Origin: an uncultured Anaerotruncus sp.
GTDB lineage: Bacteria; Bacillota; Clostridia; Oscillospirales; Ruminococcaceae
Length of the DNA stretch: 11,592 nucleotides
Reading direction: 5' to 3'
Assembly: GCA_910586875.1 (NCBI GenBank)
Contig: CAJUJI010000095.1
Location: 1 to 11,592, forward strand
Made by a program: the position numbers and the translations under genes. The notes under the pieces were generated by a model, which worked only from the letters and a program-made list of their open reading frames with translations, was not told the DNA's origin and searched no databases. Positions 6,623-11,592 of the stretch are shown here, piece after piece (the first letter of the stretch is position 1; the number at the start of each line of letters is the position of its first letter).

Positions 6623-7196
6623 ACCCTCTGCCCGCAAGCGCAAACGCGCGCGCAGAAAAAAAGTCCGCGCCGTGATACCCATTCAGCCGCCCCTCATACA
6701 GCAGCTCGATGTCGGGCAGCTGCATGAAATCCTGCGGGCGCACCAGCGAAAAGTCCTTCGGGAACCGGCAGGCGCCGCTGTGCAGCAGCACATAAGCCAC
6801 AAATTGCGAACAGACGAAATGCCGCTGGCGGTGCAGCGGAATATGGGCTATCATCGCGAGCAGGCCGGCGAAATTATATCGATAGCACCACTCCTGCTGC
6901 TCGAACTGCTCGATCGTCTCCTTTAACCGGCAATAGGTGCGCAGGCTCACCGGCAGGCGGTAGACCGCGCAACGGGTATCGCTGAACTGCCGGTAAACGC
7001 CATAGCCCGGGTGCTCCCGCACAAACCCCGCCGCCAGCGGAAAAAATAAGCACTGCCTGCCAAAGCTGTACAGCGTTTCCAGGCTGCTGTCCAGCCCGAT
7101 CGAAATGTGGTTATAGGGGGTGTGGTTGACCAGCCGCAGACAGCGGGAAAATTTGGTGCCGGTCTGCGAAAGCACAAGATAGACTGAAAATTCCAT
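6591..7196 (-). CDS. Predicted permuted papain-fold (YiiX/C92-like) protein
   Basis: 201 residues. The start at 7196 follows AAGGAGG with a seven-base gap. The order of likely catalytic motifs, histidine first (PYNHISIGLD, H30) and cysteine later (HFVCSQFV, C129), is that of circularly permuted NlpC/P60 proteins such as YiiX. Other recognisable pieces are LYSFGR at 42-47, TRCAVY at 74-79, YRYNFAGLL at 105-113 and LPDIELLYEGRL near 160-171. No signal peptide is seen, so it should act in the cytoplasm. The substrate is unknown; relatives are proposed to act on amides or lipids. Its 3' end overlaps the convergent folate gene by 32 bp and no terminator separates them. Fold assignment is from motif recognition and moderately sure; function is not established. 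Confidence 0.75.
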   Translation of the reverse strand: MEFSVYLVLSQTGTKFSRCLRLVNHTPYNHISIGLDSSLETLYSFGRQCLFFPLAAGFVREHPGYGVYRQFSDTRCAVYRLPVSLRTYCRLKETIEQFEQQEWCYRYNFAGLLAMIAHIPLHRQRHFVCSQFVAYVLLHSGACRFPKDFSLVRPQDFMQLPDIELLYEGRLNGYHGADFFSARAFALAGRGFTAPPGLEYR

Positions 7197-7226
7197 TTTG
7201 CATCCTCCTTAGCGAGAGCCTTCTAT

Positions 7227-7255
7227 TTTATATCCTGTAAAATGAACGGATGTAA
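7227..7255 (-). promoter_or_regulatory. Promoter of the papain-fold gene
   Basis: Minus-strand TTACAT (7250-7255) and TATAAA (7227-7232) are separated by 17 bases, about 30 bp before the start codon. The intergenic region 7197-7324 must also hold the promoter for the plus-strand VOC gene, for which no clear hexamer pair was found. Confidence 0.6.
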
Positions 7256-7324
7256 CTATGAATAAAACGACAATGGGCAAACTAATTCTTCAAAACAAGC
7301 AAACATTTGAAAGGAGCAACCAAC

Positions 7325-7696
7325 ATGATCACCTTTAACCATTTCAACTTTAACGTGCTGGACCTGGAGCGGAGTCTGCGTTTTTATGCCGAGGCGCTGA
7401 ACCTGCACCCTGTGCGGGAGAAAAACGCGGCAGACGGCTCTTTCAAGCTGGTGTTTTTGGGGGATGAGGCAAACACCCCCTTCTCGCTCGAGCTGACCTG
7501 GCTGCGCGACCGCAAGGAGCCTTATAATCTGGGCGAATTAGAGTATCATCTGGCGTTTGTGACCGATGAATACGATGCGCTTTACAAAAAGCACAAGGAG
7601 ATGGGGATTGTCTGCTTTGAAAATCCCGCGATGGGCATTTACTTCATCCACGATCCGGACGGGTATTGGATCGAGATGATTCCGGTGCGCGACTGA
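7325..7696 (+). CDS. VOC-family metalloprotein (glyoxalase I-like)
   Basis: 123 residues, close to bacterial glyoxalase I. The start at 7325 is preceded by AAAGGAG at good spacing; an upstream in-frame ATG at 7307 precedes this site and is rejected. The four metal-ligand positions of the family are all present: H6 (FNHFNF), E56 (FSLELTW), H75 (EYHLAFV) and E117 (YWIEMIP), along with the late HDPDGYWIE motif. Glyoxalase I turns the hemithioacetal of methylglyoxal and a thiol into a lactoyl thioester; in organisms without glutathione another thiol would be needed, so a different substrate is possible. It overlaps the downstream acetyltransferase gene by one base (TGATG), which makes an operon likely. 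Confidence 0.87.
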   Translation: MITFNHFNFNVLDLERSLRFYAEALNLHPVREKNAADGSFKLVFLGDEANTPFSLELTWLRDRKEPYNLGELEYHLAFVTDEYDALYKKHKEMGIVCFENPAMGIYFIHDPDGYWIEMIPVRD

Positions 7697-8136
7697 TGGC
7701 GGAGCGCATTCGCAGGATGCAGCCGGCCGATACCGAGCCGGTGCTGCAAATTTGGCTGGACGCCAGCTTGCAGGCGCACCCGTTCATCGACGCGGCGTAC
7801 TGGCGCGCCCAGGTGCAGGTGATCCGCACCAGCTATCTGAGTGCGCCGCAGACCGACCATTTCGTTTATCTGCGCGACGGGGAGGTGCTGGGGTTTCTCA
7901 GCGTCATGGAGGGCAGTTATATCGGTGCGCTGTTCGTGGCGCCCGCTATGCAGGGGCAGGGGATCGGCGCCGCACTGCTGGCGGAATGTATGCGCAGCTA
8001 CAGCGTTTTGACGCTGCACGTCTTCTCGGAAAACCCGCGCGCACTCGCGTTTTACGAGCGCAACGGCTTTGTGCGCGGCGAGGAAACCGAAAGCGAATTT
8101 GCAGGCCACAAGGAATGGACGATGTATTGGCCCTAA
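7696..8136 (+). CDS. GNAT-family N-acetyltransferase (YjaB-like)
   Basis: 146 residues. The start at 7696 shares its A with the TGA of the VOC gene; a longer frame from 7666 would run into that gene. The acetyl-CoA loop is seen as LFVAPAMQGQGIGAALL (79-95), with the Q-x-x-G-x-G/A pattern, and the C-terminal SENPRALAFYERNGF (111-125) is typical. Overall length and layout resemble E. coli YjaB, including an N-terminal IRRMQPAD-like strand and a WLDAS helix. The acceptor substrate cannot be told. Translational coupling to the glyoxalase-like gene suggests shared expression, possibly in detoxification or metabolite repair, which is inference. Confidence 0.88.
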   Translation: MAERIRRMQPADTEPVLQIWLDASLQAHPFIDAAYWRAQVQVIRTSYLSAPQTDHFVYLRDGEVLGFLSVMEGSYIGALFVAPAMQGQGIGAALLAECMRSYSVLTLHVFSENPRALAFYERNGFVRGEETESEFAGHKEWTMYWP

Positions 8137-8150
8137 CCCGATAAACAGCG

Positions 8151-8182
8151 GCGGCCGGTTGCCTTTTTGGACAACCGGCCGC
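8151..8182 (+). terminator. Hairpin after the acetyltransferase gene
   Basis: Arms 8151-8161 (GCGGCCGGTTG) and 8172-8182 pair perfectly over 11 bp around a 10-nt loop. It starts 14 bp after the stop codon. The T run lies in the loop and not after the stem, so it is an imperfect intrinsic terminator or a transcript-stabilising hairpin. Confidence 0.5.
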
Positions 8183-8199
8183 TAAATCTATGCAACTGC

Positions 8200-8235
8200 A
8201 AAAACAAACCCCGCAAGAGAAACTCTTGCGGGGTT
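8200..8235 (-). terminator. Intrinsic terminator of the tRNA unit
   Basis: Arms 8207-8219 and 8223-8235 pair perfectly over 13 bp around a 3-nt loop. On the minus strand the stem is followed by TTTGTTTTT-type sequence, a standard U tract. It begins 8 bp beyond the 3' end of tRNA-Tyr. Confidence 0.85.
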
Positions 8236-8243
8236 CTACCTGA

Positions 8244-8324
8244 TGGGAGAGGATGGATTCGGACCATCGAAGCCGAAGCAACAGATTTACAGTCTGCCCC
8301 CTTTGACCACTCGGGAACTCTCCC
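8244..8324 (-). tRNA. tRNA-Tyr (anticodon GTA)
   Basis: Read on the minus strand: acceptor arms GGGAGAG/CTCTCCC, anticodon loop CTGTAAA, a long variable arm as expected for bacterial tRNA-Tyr, a T stem GATGG/CCATC and discriminator A. The CCA end is not encoded; the next bases are TCA. The T loop reads TCCGAAT, with C where the nearly universal T55 should be (base 8262). It lies 28 bp downstream of tRNA-Thr and shares its promoter and terminator. Confidence 0.93.
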
Positions 8325-8352
8325 AAACCAATCGCTTCTGTCAGGGATGCAA

Positions 8353-8428
8353 TGGAGCTGGTGGACGGACTCGAACCCCCGACCTGCTGATTACAAATCA
8401 GCTGCTCTACCAACTGAGCTACACCAGC
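8353..8428 (-). tRNA. tRNA-Thr (anticodon TGT)
   Basis: Read on the minus strand: acceptor GCTGGTG/CACCAGC, D arm with AGTTGGTA, anticodon stem GCTGA/TCAGC around TTTGTAA, T loop TTCGAGT, discriminator T and an encoded CCA (8353-8355). The T stem is GGGGG/CCGTC, which leaves a G-G mismatch at 51-63 (bases 8378 and 8366) next to a G-T pair. First gene of the tRNA unit. Confidence 0.94.
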
Positions 8429-8457
8429 AGGTACGCATTCCTCAAGCGACGAACATT

Positions 8458-8486
8458 ATTCTAACACAGGTTTCGCGGAATGTCAA
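8458..8486 (-). promoter_or_regulatory. Strong promoter of the tRNA unit
   Basis: Minus-strand TTGACA (8481-8486) and TAGAAT (8458-8463) with a 17-base spacer. Upstream of the -35 box, 8491-8521 is a run of A and T tracts like an UP element, in line with a stable-RNA promoter. The -10 box lies about 30 bp from the tRNA-Thr 5' end. Confidence 0.85.
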
Positions 8487-8525
8487 CTGGTTTTTGGAAA
8501 AATTTTTAAAATATTTTTTTGTGAT

Positions 8526-9455
8526 TCAGACCGCCTGCTGAAAATAGCGGCGCAGAAGCTCACAAAAGGAGTCCGACAGTGCAAAGCCGGTGCCATCCCC
8601 CACAAACTCCCCCTGCGCAGTAAAGCTTGCGGCGACCTGCGCATCGATACCCGAAAGGAAGTCGGCCGCCTGGCGGCGCAGCTCGTAGTCCGCATAGGTG
8701 ATGTCGGTATCCACCAGATTGATCGCAAGCAAAAACCAGCCGGAGGAATTGCTCTCTGCGGCGATGTCCAGGTTCTGATTGATCAGGGCGGCGAGCACCT
8801 CCCCCATCAGCTCGCTTTTCTCCAGCGTGTTGCGCTGAAACGGCGGATATGCAAGTAAATCCAACAGGTCCTTTGCATCAAGGCGCCGCTCGCCCGCGGA
8901 CAGATGGATGTCAAACCCGTCCCGCGTATACGCGATGTCGTAGGGCAGAGTATACACAACCGTACCGGTTTTTTGGGCAATGCGCAAAAAGGCGTCGCTG
9001 TCCAGCTTTGCATAGCGGTCAATCACAATGCCCAGCCGCTCTGCCAGCGCCTCCTTTGCAGCCGCCGCCCCCTTTTGTTCATAGACGCTTTGCAGCGAGC
9101 GCTGCTCCTGGTTAAATGGAACCAGCGTCTCCGGCGGCAGCAGGCTCAGCGGAATCTGCCCATACTGCGGGTTAAAGCGCAGCAGCAGAAAATTTGCGGA
9201 CGGCTCGGAAGGGCTGGTTTGGATGGCCAACAGCGTTAAGGAGTCCTCCTGCTGCGGACGGTAAACATATTCCGGCTCGCTGGGCTGGCGGCTGGCATTT
9301 TTGGGCATCGCAGGCTGCACCGCCAGCACAGTCACCACCATAACAATGCTCAGTACCGCCATCGTCAGAAAAAATGCAGCGAGAAAGCTGCGCCATTTTC
9401 CGCCCTGCTGCTGTGACATCCAAAAGCCCCCATTCCACTTACTTGCACCTGCCAT
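8526..9455 (-). CDS. Membrane-anchored LCP-like protein lacking the catalytic motif
   Basis: 309 residues from the longest start; an in-frame ATG at 9419 (residue 13) with GGGGG seven bases upstream is an equally good choice, since the AGAAAGG before the first ATG is too close. One membrane helix at about 22-46 is followed by an outer domain. The stretch DSLTLLAI (71-78) ... LLLRFNPQYGQIPLSLLPPET (90-110) has the layout of LytR-CpsA-Psr (LCP) proteins, where the second strand ends in PRDT; here it is PPET, so the arginine and aspartate are gone. Further LCP-like pieces are SVYEQKGAAAAKEAL (123-137) and YAKLDSDAFLRIAQKTGTV (148-166). LCP enzymes attach polymers to peptidoglycan; this one is predicted not to catalyse that and may be structural or bind ligand. 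Similarity is recognised by eye and moderately sure. Confidence 0.7.
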   Translation of the reverse strand: MAGASKWNGGFWMSQQQGGKWRSFLAAFFLTMAVLSIVMVVTVLAVQPAMPKNASRQPSEPEYVYRPQQEDSLTLLAIQTSPSEPSANFLLLRFNPQYGQIPLSLLPPETLVPFNQEQRSLQSVYEQKGAAAAKEALAERLGIVIDRYAKLDSDAFLRIAQKTGTVVYTLPYDIAYTRDGFDIHLSAGERRLDAKDLLDLLAYPPFQRNTLEKSELMGEVLAALINQNLDIAAESNSSGWFLLAINLVDTDITYADYELRRQAADFLSGIDAQVAASFTAQGEFVGDGTGFALSDSFCELLRRYFQQAV

Positions 9456-9500
9456 CCTTTCTATTGTTGGCCGAAAAACAGCGCTTTTATACAGCCCGCC

Positions 9501-9529
9501 TTGTAATCACCGGCGCAATATGCTACACT
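9501..9529 (+). promoter_or_regulatory. Promoter of the hydratase-like gene
   Basis: TTGTAA (9501-9506) and TACACT (9524-9529) are 17 bases apart, about 70 bp before the start codon. The leader contains a 7-bp inverted repeat, 9551-9557/9567-9573, of unknown purpose. Confidence 0.6.
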
Positions 9530-9602
9530 GTAAGCATCTGAAATCGCCAAAGCAGCCCTTTGATGCGGCTGCTACACGGTGAAAAGAGCGGGAGGTTTTA
9601 AA

Positions 9603-11120
9603 ATGGTCACACTGCGAGAGCAGGGGGTTTATTATCAAGGCGGACAATTGCTGGAGGCGCAGCCTGGGCTGCCTGCGCCGGAACAGGCGATGCGGCATAC
9701 CATGTGCTGGCAGATTCTTTCGGCGCACAACACCTCGGCGGACGAGAAGCAGCTGAGCTTACAGTTTGACAGCATGTCCATGCCAGACAATGCGTATGGC
9801 AAGCTGCTGCGCCAAGCGGAGCAGGACGGGCTGCAATCGTTTGCCATCCCCTGCGTGCTTGCAAACGACCACAACAGCCTGTGTGTCGGCAACACGTCCG
9901 CGCGCGATTTGCAGCAGTACGGACTAAAGGCAGCGCAGGCGTATGGCGGGGTCTACCTGCCGGCGCATCTGGCGGTCGTGCACCAGTATATGCGCGAGCA
10001 ATATTGCAGCTGCGGCGCATTGCTGATCGGCTCGGACGACCATGTCCGCTACGGTGCACTTGGCGCGATGGGGGTCGGCAAGGGCGGCGACAAACAGGTC
10101 GGACTGCTGCTCGGCCGGCCGTATGAAACCGCTTATCCACAGGTGGTGGCAGTGCACCTGACCGGCCGCCCCGCGGCTGGAATCGGCCCGATGGACCTCG
10201 CGCTAGCCATTCTAGGCGCCGTCAAGGTGGGGGGCTTTGTCAAAAACAAAGTCCTCGAATTCATAGGAGACGGCATCTCCCAGCTGACGGTTGACACCCG
10301 CAACGGCGTCGACTCGATGACCGCCGAGATGGGCTGCTGGTCCACCATCTGGCAGACCGATGACGCCGTAAAGGAATATTACCGCATCCACGGCAGACCG
10401 TCGGCCTACCGGCCGATCGCCCCCAGCGGAACCGCATACTACGACGGCGCGATTGAGGTGGCGTTGGACCAGCTGCGCCCGATGATCGCCATGCCGTTTT
10501 CGCCGGACCATGTGTATGAAATCCAAACGCTCAATGAAAACCTCATGGACATCCTCAACCTCGTGGAGCAGCAGGCGGCCAAGCTATCAGAAAATCCGGA
10601 TATCCGACTCGACCTAAAGAGCAAGGTAAAAAGCGGCAAGCTGTACGCCCAGCAAGGGGTGATCACCGGCTGCGTCGGCGGTACCTTTGAAAATATCTGT
10701 GCAGCAGCGGACATCTTAGGGGATACCCCAACCGCGTTTCCCCTGTCGGTTTACCCCGCGAGCCAGCCCATCTATGTCGAGCTGATGGAAAACGGCGTCG
10801 CTGTCCAGCTGCTGCAAGCGGGAGCAAGTTTGCATACCGCATTTTGCGGACCGTGCTCCGGCGCCTGCGATGTGCCGGAAAACGGCGCCCTGTCGCTGCG
10901 TCACGCACCGCGCAACGTGCTCGCACGGGAGGGCGCAAAGCCTGCGAACGGGCAGATCGCAGGGGTCGCATTGATGGACGCACGTTCGATTGCAGCGAGT
11001 GCGCGCTCGGGCGGCGCGATCACCCCCGCCACCGCGGTGGAGTGGACACAAAGCAGTAGAGCCTACCAATTCCGCCACACATTGTACGCCCAGCTCCCAC
11101 AGCGCCCATCTACGCACTAA
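9603..11120 (+). CDS. Aconitase-superfamily hydratase (YbhJ-like), apparently C-terminally truncated
   Basis: 505 residues; the start at 9603 follows GGGAGG with a seven-base gap. It carries the three iron-sulfur domains of aconitase-type hydratases: cluster cysteines C357 (TGCVGG) and C415/C418 (FCGPC), plus IGSDDHVRYGALGAMG (142-157), GFVKNKVLEFIG (211-222), CWSTIWQTD (245-253), TFENICAAADIL (361-372), LSVYPASQP (381-389) and LMDARSIAASA (457-467). YbhJ-type relatives are about 750 residues, with a C-terminal swivel domain supplying the catalytic serine. That domain is missing: the frame stops soon after SSRAYQFRHTLYAQ, at the expected linker, and the 211-bp repeat starts three bases after the stop. 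The active-site Asp-Ser-His is here Asp-Asp-His (145-147). A decayed or partner-dependent protein is likely. E. coli YbhJ has no known substrate. Confidence 0.85.
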   Translation: MVTLREQGVYYQGGQLLEAQPGLPAPEQAMRHTMCWQILSAHNTSADEKQLSLQFDSMSMPDNAYGKLLRQAEQDGLQSFAIPCVLANDHNSLCVGNTSARDLQQYGLKAAQAYGGVYLPAHLAVVHQYMREQYCSCGALLIGSDDHVRYGALGAMGVGKGGDKQVGLLLGRPYETAYPQVVAVHLTGRPAAGIGPMDLALAILGAVKVGGFVKNKVLEFIGDGISQLTVDTRNGVDSMTAEMGCWSTIWQTDDAVKEYYRIHGRPSAYRPIAPSGTAYYDGAIEVALDQLRPMIAMPFSPDHVYEIQTLNENLMDILNLVEQQAAKLSENPDIRLDLKSKVKSGKLYAQQGVITGCVGGTFENICAAADILGDTPTAFPLSVYPASQPIYVELMENGVAVQLLQAGASLHTAFCGPCSGACDVPENGALSLRHAPRNVLAREGAKPANGQIAGVALMDARSIAASARSGGAITPATAVEWTQSSRAYQFRHTLYAQLPQRPSTH

Positions 11121-11123
11121 ACA

Positions 11124-11334
11124 CCGCCGCAGGCGTATCAAAGTTTTCGCCAGCCTTTTCCAAAAGGCTGCGAGGTCCAGGGGCGGAGCCCTTGGTCGCA
11201 TAAAAAAAGGCCCTCAAAGGGGCCTTTTTTTATGCGAAACGCGTCTTTTTCGTCCAAGAGCCGGACCGCAGTCCGGCGATATCCCCTGCAAGCGCCGTGA
11301 CAACCTCCGGTTGGCGCGATGCGCTTGCTTCCTT
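11124..11334. repeat. Module A, right copy (211 bp repeat)
   Basis: Same orientation as 225-435 and differing by one base. It begins three bases after the stop codon of the hydratase-like gene and runs directly into module B at 11336. Whether it inserted into that gene or lies beside it by chance cannot be decided from this copy alone. Confidence 0.85.
11197..11236. terminator. Terminator hairpin in module A, right copy
   Basis: Same 17-bp perfect stem and TCAAAG loop as at 298-337. It lies 77 bp downstream of the plus-strand hydratase-like gene and would end its transcript; being symmetric, it also works for the opposite strand. Confidence 0.8.
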
Positions 11335-11335
11335 A

Positions 11336-11457
11336 GGGTGCGCAGGAGTTTCGGCCCCCGTCCGAAACTCCTATGACTCCTCGCTGCTCGCCTGACGGCT
11401 CGCCCGCGCTCGTCGCGGCGCACCTCATGGAGGGGGAGCAGCGCATCCCCCTCCATG
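11336..11457. repeat. Module B, first right copy
   Basis: Differs from 70-191 at one base, the last base of the loop of the 12-bp hairpin (11426-11437/11446-11457). It follows module A directly, the reverse of the left-end order. Confidence 0.85.
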
Positions 11458-11470
11458 GGCCACCCCCTAG

Positions 11471-11592
11471 GGGTGCGCAGGAGTTTCGGCCCCCGTCCGA
11501 AACTCCTATAGCTCCTCGCTGCTCGCCTAATGGCTCGCCCGCGCTCGTCGCGGCACATCTCATGGAGGGGGAGCAGCGCGTCCCCCTCCATG
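11471..11592. repeat. Module B, second right copy (tandem)
   Basis: Repeats 11336-11457 with a 135-bp period and about seven differences, all outside the hairpin stems of the first and last inverted repeats. It reaches the window edge, so the array may continue. Confidence 0.85.

Noticed and set aside
8167..8541. Plus-strand frames of 124 and 73 residues over the tRNA genes
   Set aside because: They read antisense through two clear tRNAs and a terminator.
225..11334. Composite transposon bounded by the direct repeats
   Set aside because: No transposase, no terminal inverted repeats or target duplications seen, and the interior holds ordinary housekeeping genes.
11336..11592. CRISPR array
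   Set aside because: The 122-bp units recur with a 13-bp gap and no variable spacers; they are tandem copies of a larger repeat.

Overview
The window looks like a chromosomal piece of a GC-rich, low-G+C-phylum-type anaerobe, most likely a gut Clostridium relative (Oscillospirales-like). Reasons: a BlaI/M56 signalling pair, a YitJ-type homocysteine methyltransferase-reductase fusion beside a folate-binding methyltransferase, AGGAGG-type ribosome binding sites, TTGACA/TATAAT-type promoters and many GC-rich extragenic palindromes. This assignment is inference. No phage, plasmid or transposase gene is visible.

Layout. Positions 1-533 are a gene-free mosaic of repeats. Positions 534-3694 (minus strand) hold a two-gene unit: a BlaI-family repressor and a 930-residue M56 membrane protease whose outer part carries two related beta-type domains, an M23-like domain, a PASTA domain and a second, degenerate M23-like domain. 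Its promoter at 3729-3757 contains one BlaI-type dyad in the -35/-10 spacer and a second at the likely start of transcription. Positions 3758-4103 are a run of hairpins. Positions 4104-6622 (plus) hold two overlapping one-carbon genes: a homocysteine S-methyltransferase fused to methylenetetrahydrofolate reductase, and a stand-alone pterin-binding methyltransferase. Together they supply two of the four methionine-synthase modules plus the enzyme that makes methyl-THF. Positions 6591-7196 (minus) encode a predicted permuted papain-fold protein whose 3' end overlaps the folate gene. Positions 7325-8136 (plus) hold a VOC/glyoxalase protein and a GNAT acetyltransferase. Positions 8200-8486 (minus) are a tRNA-Thr/tRNA-Tyr unit with promoter and terminator. 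Positions 8526-9455 (minus) encode a membrane-anchored LCP-like protein without the usual catalytic motif. Positions 9603-11120 (plus) encode an aconitase-superfamily hydratase that ends early, three bases before the right-hand repeat block. Positions 11121-11592 are repeats again.

The window is framed by the same modules in a different order: B-A on the left, A-B-B on the right, all in one orientation. Module A (211 bp, one mismatch between copies) carries a perfect 17-bp bidirectional terminator hairpin; module B (122 bp) carries three hairpins. The most interesting items are the composite M56 sensor, the mosaic repeats with a compensatory stem change, and the truncated active-site variant of the hydratase.
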